Assembly: GCA_038529265.1 (NCBI GenBank)
Contig: JBCBDX010000001.1
Coordinates: forward strand, 372,001 to 436,000
Direction: 5' to 3'
DNA from: JBCBDX01 sp038529265
Lineage (GTDB): Bacteria > Pseudomonadota > Alphaproteobacteria > Rhizobiales > Rhizobiaceae
Length of the DNA stretch: 64,000 nt
This document shows, piece after piece, positions 51,905-60,182 of the stretch. How positions within the stretch are numbered: the stretch's first letter is position 1; the number at the start of each line of letters is the position of its first letter. The notes below the pieces were generated by a model, which ran no database searches, was not told where the DNA came from, and saw only the letters and a list, made by a program, of their open reading frames with translations. The translations under genes and the position numbers were made by a program.

Positions 51905-52498
51905 CTAGTTTCCGATTACGAAAACCAGCGAACCGACCAGCAGCGCAGCCATCGTCCGGTTGAAAGCTCGAAGCCTTCGTGTGTCCGTCAAAAACCGCTG
52001 CATTTGCTGGCCGAGCACTGTCCAGACGGACACGGATGGCAGGTTAACCGATGCGAACGTGACCGCCACCAGCACCATCGCAAAAACCGTATCGCCAGGG
52101 GCGTATGCTGTTACTGCAGTCAGCGCCATGCCCCAAGCCTTTGGGTTGACCCATTGAAAAGCCGCCGCCTGCGCAAAAGTGAGCGGTGAGCCTTTGGCCT
52201 CTTCACTGCTTGCCGGTGCTGAGTTGGCAATCTTCCAGGCCAGCCAGATCATGTAAATGGCAGCGACCACTTGCATGATCTGTTTGAGGATAGGGAAAGC
52301 CGAAAAAATCTGCGCCAAACCGATCCCGACCAGAAACACCATCAGCGCGTGGCCAAGCGAAATACCGAGCATATGCGGTATGGTTCGTTTGAAGCCAAAA
52401 TTGGCACCTGATGCCAAAAGCATCATGTTATTGGGCCCTGGCGTGATCGACGAGGCAAAAGCAAAGGTGATAAGCGCGGCGAGGAGTTCATATTGCAT
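51905..52498 (-). CDS. LysE family translocator
   Basis: The exporter has 197 residues and six helices. It begins MQYELLAALITFAFASSITPGPNNMMLLASG, the full PGPN motif, and has FQWVNPKAWGMAL near 110-122. It is divergent from an Lrp/AsnC regulator with a 72-bp shared promoter region, the classic arrangement in which the regulator switches on amino-acid export. This supports an amino-acid substrate, although which amino acid is not shown. The start codon lies within an inverted repeat. Confidence 0.93.
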   Translation of the reverse strand: MQYELLAALITFAFASSITPGPNNMMLLASGANFGFKRTIPHMLGISLGHALMVFLVGIGLAQIFSAFPILKQIMQVVAAIYMIWLAWKIANSAPASSEEAKGSPLTFAQAAAFQWVNPKAWGMALTAVTAYAPGDTVFAMVLVAVTFASVNLPSVSVWTVLGQQMQRFLTDTRRLRAFNRTMAALLVGSLVFVIGN

Positions 52499-52568
52499 AT
52501 CGCAATGATTGGCGATTTGATGCGAAATTGAATTGCAAATATTCGGTTATTTCATCTATTATCGCAAT
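52492..52568. promoter_or_regulatory. LysE/AsnC divergent control region
   Basis: ATTGC-ATATC-GCAAT (52492-52506) is an inverted repeat over the LysE start codon. The 9-mer TATCGCAAT occurs at 52498-52506 and again at 52560-52568, next to the regulator's ATG. AT-rich symmetric 15-bp sites suit an Lrp-type dimer. Binding by the adjacent regulator is an inference. Confidence 0.5.
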
Positions 52569-52570
52569 AT

Positions 52571-53023
52571 ATGACTGATATGGATGTGATAAATCAAAAA
52601 ATATTGCGTGAATTGGTTGGCAACGGACGTTTGACCAACCTCGAACTGGCCGAGCGTGTCGGCCTTTCTCCCTCGGCATGTTTGCGTCGTGTTCAGGAGC
52701 TAGAGCGAACCGGCGTCATTGCAGGATACCGCGCCATTATTGACCCCGCAAAGCTTGGTAAGTCGTTTGCCGCCTATGTGGCAGTCGGCCTGGCCGAGCA
52801 CTCGAAAGCCGCGCAAGCAGCCTTTGAACGCGCCATGATCGCATCCAGCCAAGTGCGCGAGTGCCATAACATTACCGGCACTGTGGAGTATCTTTTGCGC
52901 GTCGAGGTGGAAGATTTGACCGCCTATAAACACTTCCACACCGAAGTGCTTGGCGTGGTCAGCGGCGTGCGGCTGATCACGTCCTATATTGTGATGGGAT
53001 CACCGAAGGATGAGCGGTCTTAA
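52571..53023 (+). CDS. Lrp/AsnC family transcriptional regulator
   Basis: The protein has 150 residues: a winged HTH (about 5-60; INQKILRELVGNGRLTNLELAERVGLSPSACLRRVQELERTGVI) and an RAM/Lrp ligand-binding domain (about 70-145; VGLAEHSKAAQAAFERAM, VRECHNITGTVEYLLRVEVEDLTAYKHF). Its ligand should be an amino acid. Divergent from the LysE exporter, it most likely activates that gene in response to a high internal amino acid, as LysG-type systems do, though LysG itself is LysR-type. Confidence 0.93.
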   Translation: MTDMDVINQKILRELVGNGRLTNLELAERVGLSPSACLRRVQELERTGVIAGYRAIIDPAKLGKSFAAYVAVGLAEHSKAAQAAFERAMIASSQVRECHNITGTVEYLLRVEVEDLTAYKHFHTEVLGVVSGVRLITSYIVMGSPKDERS

Positions 53024-53114
53024 ATACACTTAGCGTAGTTCACAAAAAGCTGGCCGCGTTTGCTTCACAATCGCCTACGCTTCTACCCGCTTCGGCTCGT
53101 GCCAAAGAACTGGT

Positions 53115-53191
53115 TGGTGGGCCCGGAGGGACTCGAACCCCCGACCAAGCGGTTATGAGCCGCCGGCTCTAACCAACTGAGCTACAGGCCC
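53115..53191 (-). tRNA. tRNA with CAT anticodon, judged tRNA-Ile2 (lysidine type)
   Basis: On the minus strand the acceptor GGGCCTG pairs with CGGGCCC (one G-T pair). The D arm is GCTC AGTTGGTTA GAGC, the anticodon loop CTCATAA gives CAT, and the T arm is GGGGG TTCGAGT CCCTC. A genomic CCA follows the discriminator A. CAT could mean Met, but the CTCATAA loop and following CGCTTGGTCG resemble E. coli ileX, unlike elongator Met, so isoleucine reading AUA after TilS modification is more likely. Confidence 0.9.
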
Positions 53192-53314
53192 CACCTTGAG
53201 CAAACGCCTAGCCGATCATTGTCCGGTCGGCAAGCGTCAAACATGTTCGCCACAATTCATGCGTACTTATCTATCATTGCCGGTTAATATCATGATTTAG
53301 AATGGAGTATGGCA

Positions 53315-54061
53315 ATGAACAACAAATCCGCAATTGGCGCGGTTTTCGGCACTTGTATGCTGCTGACAACAGCCTTGATCACAACATCGGCCCAAGCGCA
53401 GACATTTGTGGATCAGGAGCCAACGCCTCGTATTGTGGTTTCTGGTACCGGGACGGTTGATGTTGCACCCGATATGGCCGTGTTGACGCTGTCAGTGTTA
53501 CGGCAAGCCGAAACGGCTCGTGGTGCACTCGATGCAAACAATCAGGCCATGCAGCGTGTTTTGGCCGCGATGGGCGAAGAGGGCATCGAGGAGCGTGACC
53601 TGCAGACCTCCAATTTCAATATTCAGCCACGTTACGAGCGGCCTAAAAGCAACAGTGGCACTCGGCAGGACCCGGTCATCATTGGTTATGATGTCTCCAA
53701 TACGCTGACGGTTCGCGTCCGCGATCTAACGTCGTTGGGGCGCGTCCTCGACAAGTCAGTGTCGCTCGGCGTGAACAATGGCGGCAATGTGCGTTTTACC
53801 AATGATGATCCGAGTGAAGCCATTGAGCAGGCCCGAATAAATGCCATGCAGGCAGCGATGAGAAAAGCAGATGTCCTGACGAGTACGGCAGGTGTTGCCT
53901 TAGGTAACATTCTTGAAATCAACGAGCGTGGCAGCACCATTCAGCCGCAACCGATTGCCAGAGCGACGACATTTGAAGCAAGCGCTGCGGCGGTTCCAAT
54001 TGCGACAGGCGAGAACAGCTATTCCGTCACAGTGAACATCGTTTACGCCCTCGACCAGTAG
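53315..54061 (+). CDS. SIMPL (DUF541) domain exported protein
   Basis: This 248-residue exported protein has a signal peptide (MNNKSAIGAVF...SAQAQ). The SIMPL domain starts IVVSGTGTVDVAPDMAVLTLSV (about 40-61) and includes the DLQTSNFNIQPRY segment and GYDVSNTLTVRVRD. The family is thought to form periplasmic oligomers, with a possible role in stress protection. GGAG lies 7 bases before ATG 53315; an ATG two codons upstream is too close to it. Confidence 0.9.
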   Translation: MNNKSAIGAVFGTCMLLTTALITTSAQAQTFVDQEPTPRIVVSGTGTVDVAPDMAVLTLSVLRQAETARGALDANNQAMQRVLAAMGEEGIEERDLQTSNFNIQPRYERPKSNSGTRQDPVIIGYDVSNTLTVRVRDLTSLGRVLDKSVSLGVNNGGNVRFTNDDPSEAIEQARINAMQAAMRKADVLTSTAGVALGNILEINERGSTIQPQPIARATTFEASAAAVPIATGENSYSVTVNIVYALDQ

Positions 54062-54089
54062 TTTGGTGAGGGCGCAATCGGGATCTGCC

Positions 54090-54593
54090 TTAGCTGGCAG
54101 AAAGGCCCGGCCAGTTCGCATCGCCCTTGGAGATATTGCCTGTAATGTCCTTGGACCAGCGAGAGCGAACGCTCTTGTTGAAGTTCAAATAGAGCGCGCC
54201 ATCGACCACTGAGTATGCTTGCGGGTCGATGGGTGCTGTGTAGCCATTGGCAACTGCATAGGCGCAAAAGCCGCCATACTTTGGTGCGTATTTGGCAGGG
54301 TTTGCAACAAAGGCATCGCGATTTTCAGCCGAGGCAAACAGGTAGGTGGCGCCCTGATAATCGGCTGTGAATTCCTCGCTACCTTTTACGGCGGCATCCT
54401 GCGTTTGGTAGGCAACGGCATCGTATCCCTCCACCGCAAACGCACCTTCGAGGTTCACTTTCATGGCTTTGGCTTCTTTTACTGTTAGCGCCAAGCCAGT
54501 GATCAAAGCTGCGCCCCCAAGAGCAAGAAACGCTCGGCGATCCATATTGGCTGTCGCGGCTTTCACTTTTCCATGAACATATTGTGCGGGCAT
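54090..54593 (-). CDS. Exported YHS domain protein with Tat-type signal
   Basis: This protein has 167 residues. The N-terminus is extended (MPAQYVHGKVKAATAN) and then MDRRAFLALGGAALITGLAL resembles a twin-arginine signal, so export in folded form is likely. The mature part is one YHS domain (about 60-110; AVEGYDAVAYQT, FASAENRDAFVANPAKYAPKYGGFCAYA), which usually binds metal. Whether the Cys and His positions bind copper or another metal is not decidable. The ATG at 54593 has AGGAGACC in front; the inner ATG lacks a ribosome site. Confidence 0.85.
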   Translation of the reverse strand: MPAQYVHGKVKAATANMDRRAFLALGGAALITGLALTVKEAKAMKVNLEGAFAVEGYDAVAYQTQDAAVKGSEEFTADYQGATYLFASAENRDAFVANPAKYAPKYGGFCAYAVANGYTAPIDPQAYSVVDGALYLNFNKSVRSRWSKDITGNISKGDANWPGLSAS

Positions 54594-54694
54594 CGGGGTC
54601 TCCTATTCGGTTTGTTGAGTGTAAATTGCCCAAGTGCAGGTTGAAACTCAAATCGCAATCTCACACGCTCAAACACAGCTGCGTGAGTGGCTTG

Positions 54695-55282
54695 TTAAGT
54701 CAAACGCTTCTGCCAAAACTGCATGGGCTTGGGTGTTTCAGTGGCGTCGCCCAAATCCTTCCAAGCAAATTCCGCCTCCAAACCGTCCATTTTGGCATAG
54801 CCACGCTTTCGCCAAAAAGCGTCGAGCGGCGTATAGTCTGGTGGCCTCATCGGGTGATCATCGGGCCGCTTGACTGCGCAGAAAACACACCGAAGATAGC
54901 CCTGACGACGCGCTTCAGCCTCGCGTACGTTAAAAAATTCGACGCCTAGTCCCTGGCCGCGATATGGTGGCAACAATACCGACTCTCCAAAATAAAAGTA
55001 GTCGGAGACATTCAGTCCCTGCATCCTGAACGGGATTGCAAACTCATCGGAATGGTCTTCAAGCGGCGACGCGGTGCAGGCTCCGACCAATTGTTGACCT
55101 TCGAAGGCTCCCGCAATGAAGGCGTCAGGAGACGCAAAGTAATTGGCCAGATAATCGCGTTCATAGGCGAGGTCACCGTCATAGAGGTAAGGCCACTCTC
55201 GAAAGACAGTGATCCGTAGTCTCGCCAACGCGTCGAAGTAAGCGCGTGCGTTTTCTCTACCCAAAGGCTCCACAATCGCCAT
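54695..55282 (-). CDS. GNAT family N-acetyltransferase
   Basis: The 195-residue acetyltransferase has the GNAT fold. The acetyl-CoA loop is the LLPPYRGQGLGVEFF segment (about 105-119, matching Q/RxxGxG/A), preceded by GEFEGQQLVGACTASP-like strands. The acceptor substrate cannot be inferred. The stop of the SnoaL-like gene lies 3 bp before its start on the same strand, and the two are likely an operon. Confidence 0.88.
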   Translation of the reverse strand: MAIVEPLGRENARAYFDALARLRITVFREWPYLYDGDLAYERDYLANYFASPDAFIAGAFEGQQLVGACTASPLEDHSDEFAIPFRMQGLNVSDYFYFGESVLLPPYRGQGLGVEFFNVREAEARRQGYLRCVFCAVKRPDDHPMRPPDYTPLDAFWRKRGYAKMDGLEAEFAWKDLGDATETPKPMQFWQKRLT

Positions 55283-55285
55283 CGA

Positions 55286-55693
55286 TCAGGCAACCTGAGC
55301 CTTCCACGCCTCCACATTATAGTAGGTCGTCACGCGGGAAATCTTTTCATCGTCAACGTCGAAGAAGATGCCAGCTGAAATCGCATACTTCTGTCCGCGA
55401 GCTTCGGGCAGGTTAGGTGCTGTTTCCAGGTATGTACCGTCCACCGTAAACTCCGCAGCTGCTCGGTTGCCATTTGGCGAAACCATGATTTCAATGTCGC
55501 GCAGCGTTTCGCGATAGTGACGTGCCATCGAGGCATTGAAGTTTCGAAATGCGTCGCGCCCGATTTCGCGACCTCCCTGATTAATATCGTGGATGACATC
55601 TTCGTGCAGCAGTGCCTCCATCGCACCAAAGTCGGATGCATTGAATGCGTCGAAATAGTCCTTCACGAGCTTCGCTGTGGTGTTCGCGCTCAT
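55286..55693 (-). CDS. SnoaL-like (NTF2-superfamily) protein
   Basis: The 135-residue protein has the NTF2 cone fold signature (YFDAFNASDFGAMEALLHEDVIHDINQGGREIGRDAFRNF, then EFTVDGTYL and RVTTYYNVEAW). Such proteins include polyketide cyclases and ketosteroid isomerases; the ligand is not clear. Catalytic Asp/Asn positions differ between families and cannot be assigned here. It precedes the GNAT gene by 3 bp. Confidence 0.85.
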   Translation of the reverse strand: MSANTTAKLVKDYFDAFNASDFGAMEALLHEDVIHDINQGGREIGRDAFRNFNASMARHYRETLRDIEIMVSPNGNRAAAEFTVDGTYLETAPNLPEARGQKYAISAGIFFDVDDEKISRVTTYYNVEAWKAQVA

Positions 55694-55749
55694 TCGGTTT
55701 CCTCCGGATTTCTCGCTAAAGCTAGCGGCAAGGACATGAGGCGCAAGCG

Positions 55750-56214
55750 CTATTCGATGGGTTCGACAAGATGATCGAGATATTCGCCTTCATGAACAAG
55801 GTCCTGTTCCATAGCCGTGATCTTGCCAAACACGGAGACACCGGCGACCAGTACACTTTGAGGGTCACCAGAGATCAATGGATGCCAGTTATAAAGCGGT
55901 TTGCCGTCGTGGATCAGTCGATAAGCACAGGTTCCAGGTAGCCATGCAAGTTCACCAACATTCTCCGGTGTCAGCTTGATGCAGTCTTCGACTTGCTTTT
56001 GCCGATTGTCATAGTCGCTGCATTGGCAACTGGCCGCGTCAAACAGGCGACAGGCAACGGTTGTGTAGTGAATCTCGTCGGTATCATCATCGATCAGCTT
56101 GGCCATGCAGCATTGACCGCAGCCGTCGCAGAGGCTTTCCCATTCCTCCGACGACATTTGCGAGAGCTTCTTTCGCTCCCAATAGCGATCTTCAATCGGC
56201 GACTGCTTGCTCAT
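55750..56214 (-). CDS. YcgN family cysteine-cluster protein (UPF0260)
   Basis: The 154-residue protein has a Cys-rich centre: LCDGCGQCCMAKLID (about 28-42), then CRLFD, CQCSDYDNR and DCIKLTPEN, plus TCAYRLIHDGKPLYNWHPLISGD. These give the usual eight-or-so Cys of UPF0260/YkgJ-type proteins, which may bind iron or zinc. Function is unknown. Its start overlaps the DCC gene by 23 bp, which suggests coupled translation. Confidence 0.9.
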   Translation of the reverse strand: MSKQSPIEDRYWERKKLSQMSSEEWESLCDGCGQCCMAKLIDDDTDEIHYTTVACRLFDAASCQCSDYDNRQKQVEDCIKLTPENVGELAWLPGTCAYRLIHDGKPLYNWHPLISGDPQSVLVAGVSVFGKITAMEQDLVHEGEYLDHLVEPIE

Positions 56215-56584
56215 GATTGTTGCGATGTTGCCTGTGCCAACGCTGCCATTTCAAAAACCCGCGATAACCGATTTCCGCCAGTTGGCGAATGCCCGGTACG
56301 GAAAAAACGAAGGCAAAGCGCCGCCAGACGGGCAAATCAGCCCAGATCCGCGCAAATGCATCCACACCGATGTGCCAATTGCCGTCCTTGTTTTCGCGTA
56401 CATGAAACTTGCCTAGAAGCTCTTCGCGCGACTTGTCGGAGGGTAAGCATTGATCTTTCAATGAATTGATATCAATCCACTCGATGTTGTCGGCTTTGTC
56501 ATGGCGTTCGTATAGATCGACTTCTAGGCGGCAAATTGGGCAACCACCGTCATAGAATACTTGGAGCTGTTTGGGGTTCTGCAT
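56192..56584 (-). CDS. DCC family thiol-disulfide oxidoreductase (DUF393)
   Basis: The 130-residue protein carries the DCC motif YDGGCPICRLEVDLYERHD (about 11-29), with the CPIC redox pair in a thioredoxin-like setting, and ends with GIRQLAEIGYRGFLKWQRW. The family may move electrons or protect membranes; the precise role is unproven. It overlaps the YcgN gene by 23 bp and is on the same strand as the DciA-like gene 54 bp upstream. Confidence 0.9.
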   Translation of the reverse strand: MQNPKQLQVFYDGGCPICRLEVDLYERHDKADNIEWIDINSLKDQCLPSDKSREELLGKFHVRENKDGNWHIGVDAFARIWADLPVWRRFAFVFSVPGIRQLAEIGYRGFLKWQRWHRQHRNNHEQAVAD

Positions 56585-56638
56585 GATCTAAAAAGTAGGG
56601 CAAACTGTTTGAAATTGCCCATGACGGACTGACGCAGC

Positions 56639-57127
56639 CTAGCGGCGGCGCTCGCGCATTACGCTTTCACCCATTTCTTTGAGAGCCTTCTGAAGCCGCT
56701 CATTTTCAACTGGCTTAATTGCCTTGGCGATCTTGTCCTTATCGCCATTGGCCAATGGGCGCGACGAACTTATCCGCTTTGCTTGGTTTGCCATCACTGC
56801 GCGCTGCTCAACTTTCACGGCTGTTATTGCCGTATACCCCATAAAACTGTTTACCCGTTCGATGATTTGGCTTGTTTCATGCTGCAAGTGCAGCGCGGCC
56901 ATTGCATTGGTCGCGATGATCAATGTGCCAGGTTGAAACTCACCATCGCTGGCGCGCGATGGCCATTTAATCTTGAGCGGTCTGGATTGTGCTGCAATGT
57001 CTTGGCCTGCGATCTCTGGCCATGCTGCCATCAGCGCAGTTGTCATGCCAACGCGCTTGGCCAGCAAAGGGTCGACCAGCTTGGACGTTAGGCTTGCAAC
57101 CTGTTTTGGCCCTTGTCTCCGGTTCAT
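56639..57127 (-). CDS. DUF721 domain protein, DciA-like replicative helicase loader
   Basis: The 162-residue protein has the DUF721 pattern (VDPLLAKRVGMTTALMAAWPEIAG near 20-42; TLIIATNAMAALHLQHETSQIIERVNSFMGYTAITAVKV). DUF721 proteins include DciA, which loads the DnaB helicase at oriC. The Arg/Lys-rich ends suit DNA or helicase contact. The ATG at 57127 is preceded by AGAGGGG; the upstream open frame is dropped. It is divergent from mutY, with 96 bp between them. Confidence 0.82.
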   Translation of the reverse strand: MNRRQGPKQVASLTSKLVDPLLAKRVGMTTALMAAWPEIAGQDIAAQSRPLKIKWPSRASDGEFQPGTLIIATNAMAALHLQHETSQIIERVNSFMGYTAITAVKVEQRAVMANQAKRISSSRPLANGDKDKIAKAIKPVENERLQKALKEMGESVMRERRR

Positions 57128-57223
57128 CAGCCCCTCTGAATTACGCCTTCGAAAACGGCGTAAACCTGTTGATTGTCGATATGCCCGGTATGCGTAGATG
57201 GGCAATTGTGCCGTATTCGCGCC

Positions 57224-58318
57224 ATGAGCGCAAATCGCACCATAATCGCTGACAATTTGCTTGATTGGTATGATCGCCACGCAAGGGAATTGCCCTGGCG
57301 TACGGGGCCAACCGCACGGCTTTCCGGACAAATGCCTGATCCATATCGGGTTTGGCTATCGGAGATCATGTTGCAGCAAACAACAGTTGCAACTGTGAAA
57401 GACTATTTCGCTAGGTTCACGCGGCGTTGGCCCACCGTTCAAGCGCTTGCTGCGGCAAGCGAGGACGATATCCTGAAAGAGTGGGCCGGTCTTGGCTACT
57501 ATTCGCGTGCGCGCAACCTGAAGAAATGCGCTGACCGCGTTGTGGCTGACTATAACGGCGCATTTCCAGCAGATGAGGAAAAGCTTCGCGCGTTACCAGG
57601 CATTGGCGACTATACGGCAGCAGCGATTGCCTCAATTGCATTTGATATTCCATCACCCGTAGTCGACGGAAATGTTGAGCGGGTGTTTACCCGGCTGTTT
57701 GCGATCGACACGCCTCTACCGAAGGCAAAAGTAGAAATTAAGGCCCGTGTTGGCGAAGTTCTGGCCGATGATAGGCCGGGCGATTTTGCGCAGGCCTGCA
57801 TGGACCTGGGCGCAACCATTTGCACGCCCAAACGGCCAGCCTGCATGCATTGCCCACTTAGGGGGATTTGCACGGTTTTGGGAGTGCAAGACCCAGAACT
57901 CTTCCCGGTAAAGCCGCCCAAGAAGGAAAAGCCAAACCGTTTGGGAGCAGTCTTTGTCGTCACCAATGAAGAAGATGAGGTGCTGTTGGAAAAGCGCCCT
58001 GGAACGGGTTTGCTCGCCAATATGTCACAAGCACCGACGACTGACTGGAACTCGCGCAAGAACGGTGCAGTCGATGTAAGAAGCGCACCAATTCCCAAGC
58101 TTCAATGGGTGCAAAGTGGGGAGATTGACCATGTCTTTACTCACTTTGCCTTAACGCTCACTGTGTGGAAAACGCAGATTGCTAAAACTCAGCATTTAAT
58201 CGGTAAGAACCAGTGGTGGTCGCCAATCCAAACTCTTGATGAGGAGGCGCTGCCAACTGTCATGAAAAAAGCAATTGCGTGTGCTCTACCCGAGGCCAGA
58301 CTGAGGGGAAACAAATGA
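57224..58318 (+). CDS. mutY: A/G-specific adenine glycosylase
   Basis: MutY removes adenine opposite 8-oxoguanine. It has 364 residues. The catalytic Glu is in WLSEIMLQQTTVATV (about 43-57), the HhH is in ALPGIGDYTAAAI, and Asp is in VVDGNVERV and MDLGATIC. The iron-sulfur Cys loop follows as C-x6-C-x2-C-x5-C (ICTPKRPACMHCPLRGIC). The C-terminal NUDIX-like domain (about 240-350) reads 8-oxoG. The upstream in-frame start is rejected in favour of ATG 57224. The HAD gene overlaps it by 4 bp. Confidence 0.95.
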   Translation: MSANRTIIADNLLDWYDRHARELPWRTGPTARLSGQMPDPYRVWLSEIMLQQTTVATVKDYFARFTRRWPTVQALAAASEDDILKEWAGLGYYSRARNLKKCADRVVADYNGAFPADEEKLRALPGIGDYTAAAIASIAFDIPSPVVDGNVERVFTRLFAIDTPLPKAKVEIKARVGEVLADDRPGDFAQACMDLGATICTPKRPACMHCPLRGICTVLGVQDPELFPVKPPKKEKPNRLGAVFVVTNEEDEVLLEKRPGTGLLANMSQAPTTDWNSRKNGAVDVRSAPIPKLQWVQSGEIDHVFTHFALTLTVWKTQIAKTQHLIGKNQWWSPIQTLDEEALPTVMKKAIACALPEARLRGNK

Positions 58319-58941
58319 ATCAACCTGCGCAAATCAAACATGTGGTTTTTGATATTGGCCAAGTACTGATCCACTATGATCCGGACCTGCCGTTTCAGCG
58401 GATTATTCCTGACGCTGGGAAACGGGCATTTTTCTTTGACAGTGTGTGCACGAAGGCCTGGAACGTGGAACAGGATCGTGGGCGACCCTGGGCAGAGGCA
58501 GAAGCGCTCCTGATTGAACAACACCCTGAATGGGAAACTGAAATTCGGGCATTTCGTCAAAGCTGGCGCGAGATGGTGCCGCATTCCTATAAGGGTTCCG
58601 TTGATACGCTTTTGACATTGCTTGAAGGCGGCCATGACATCACATTTCTGACCAACTTCGCAGCAGACACGTTTGTTGAAGCGCAGGAGATGTATCCGTT
58701 CTTAAATGCCGGTCGAGGCGCAACGGTTTCGGGGCAGGCAAAGCTGATCAAGCCCGATCCAGCGATTTATGCTTTGCATACCCAAACGCATGAACTGGAC
58801 CCATCAGCGACCTTGTTCATCGATGACTCAATTCCCAATGTGGAAGCTGCACGCGAATTTGGCTGGCAGGCCATCCGCTTTACGGCACCTGAATCACTTC
58901 CAAGCCAGCTTGCAGATTATGGCATATTCACCGACGCTTAA
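58315..58941 (+). CDS. HAD family hydrolase (HAD-IA, YihX-like)
   Basis: The 208-residue protein has the HAD motif I as FDIGQVL (about 12-18), where the second Asp of DxD is replaced by Gly, a form also known in YihX-type sugar-phosphate phosphatases. Motif II is TFLTNF (about 112-117), the Lys region LIKPDPAIY near 144-152, and motif IV FIDDSIPN near 168-175. It begins in the mutY stop (ATGA). Its end meets ccrM by a 4-bp overlap. The substrate is unknown. Confidence 0.9.
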   Translation: MNQPAQIKHVVFDIGQVLIHYDPDLPFQRIIPDAGKRAFFFDSVCTKAWNVEQDRGRPWAEAEALLIEQHPEWETEIRAFRQSWREMVPHSYKGSVDTLLTLLEGGHDITFLTNFAADTFVEAQEMYPFLNAGRGATVSGQAKLIKPDPAIYALHTQTHELDPSATLFIDDSIPNVEAAREFGWQAIRFTAPESLPSQLADYGIFTDA

Positions 58942-60092
58942 GCGCCGGCTGCCGCCATTTGTTTGCGGATAACGCCGCGGAGCACATCGATGGGCTGCAA
59001 ACCTTCGCTTGGTGTTTCAAAGTGCCAAAATGTCCAACCATTGCAGGCATCCAATCCTTGGACTCTCGCCCCCATTCGGTGAATGGAAGCCTGTGTTCCG
59101 TCAAACTGGAGCGATCCATCGGCCTGAACGATAGCTTCCCACCGTTTCTTCTTGTCCGTCAGCTGTGTTCCCGGCTCAATCAGACCACTCTCAATCAACG
59201 AAAGAAACGCCACCTTCGGTTCAGCGCGCTTGCCTGTCACCAGCTTTAATGTGTTGAAGGAAAGGGGCTCAATCGCCTCAATCCGCTTTCCGGCAGCATC
59301 AATGTAGGCCTGTTCGCGTTCGATACCGACGAAGTTGCGGCCAAGGCGCTTGGCAACCGCACCTGTTGTTCCCGATCCGAAAAAGGGATCAAGGATCAAA
59401 TCGCCAGGCTTGGATGCGCTCATCAAAACACGGGACAGCAATGCCTCCGGCTTTTGCGTGGTGTGCACCTTGTTACCGGCCTCATCGCGCAGTCGCTCAG
59501 AGCCTTGGCAAATCGGAAACAGCCAGTCTGAGCGCATTTGGACATCATCATTGGCAGCTTTCAGGCTTTCATAGTTGAAAGTGTATTTCTTCGCGTTGGC
59601 ATCCCCGGTGGCCCAGATCATGGTCTCATGGGCGTTTTGAAATCGGCGTCCGCGAAAATTCGGCATTGGATTGGTTTTGCGCCAGATCACATCATTGAGG
59701 ATCCAAAAGCCCAAATCCTGCATCTTCGCGCCAACCCGGAAGATGTTGTGGTAAGAGCCAATAACCCAGATCGTGCCGTTTGGTTTAAGTAGTCGACGCG
59801 CTGCGAGCAGCCAAGCCCTTGTAAAAGCATCATAGGCTTCAAAGGATGCGAATTGATCCCAATGATCATCGCAAGCATCAACTATTGACTGGTCGGGACG
59901 GTGAAGTGTGCCGTCCAACTGCAGATTATAGGGTGGATCTGCGAAGATCATGTCCACGCTGTTTTCGGGCAGCTTTTCCATTTCAGCGATGCAATCGCCT
60001 TTGATAATGGAGTTGGCAAACGCCGGAATTGCTACGCTCGGGCCATTATGATCGGGCGCCAGAGGTGGAGTGGCAAGGTGTACGCGAGACAT
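58938..60092 (-). CDS. ccrM: Adenine-specific DNA methyltransferase, GANTC (CcrM type)
   Basis: CcrM methylates adenine in GANTC and couples DNA state to the alphaproteobacterial cell cycle. The 384 residues have catalytic motif IV FADPPYNLQLDG (about 49-60) before the SAM motif LDPFFGSGTTGAVAKRLGRNFVGIE (about 238-262), the beta-class order. SIHRMGARVQGLDACNGWTFWH is in the C-terminal extension typical of CcrM rather than of restriction enzymes. No cognate restriction gene is adjacent, which fits an orphan regulatory methylase. A CtrA-like box lies upstream. Confidence 0.96.
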   Translation of the reverse strand: MSRVHLATPPLAPDHNGPSVAIPAFANSIIKGDCIAEMEKLPENSVDMIFADPPYNLQLDGTLHRPDQSIVDACDDHWDQFASFEAYDAFTRAWLLAARRLLKPNGTIWVIGSYHNIFRVGAKMQDLGFWILNDVIWRKTNPMPNFRGRRFQNAHETMIWATGDANAKKYTFNYESLKAANDDVQMRSDWLFPICQGSERLRDEAGNKVHTTQKPEALLSRVLMSASKPGDLILDPFFGSGTTGAVAKRLGRNFVGIEREQAYIDAAGKRIEAIEPLSFNTLKLVTGKRAEPKVAFLSLIESGLIEPGTQLTDKKKRWEAIVQADGSLQFDGTQASIHRMGARVQGLDACNGWTFWHFETPSEGLQPIDVLRGVIRKQMAAAGA

Positions 60093-60166
60093 GAAGCACC
60101 AATATGCAAGAACTGTTACGCTCGGCAGTCTCGCTGAACATGGTGAATGAGGCGTTATAAAACGTG

Positions 60167-60182
60167 GTTAATCAGAGGTTTA
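60167..60182 (-). promoter_or_regulatory. CtrA-like box upstream of ccrM
   Basis: On the minus strand TAAA-N7-TTAAC lies 75-90 bp upstream of the ccrM ATG, close to the CtrA consensus TTAA-N7-TTAA with one mismatch, and is followed by TATAAC as a possible -10. CtrA control of ccrM is known in Caulobacter; transfer to this organism is inference. Confidence 0.45.

Noticed and set aside
53115..53191. Calling this tRNA initiator or elongator Met
   Set aside because: The initiator lacks this acceptor end and elongator Met has a different anticodon stem and variable-loop context; the Ile2 pattern fits better, though not proven.
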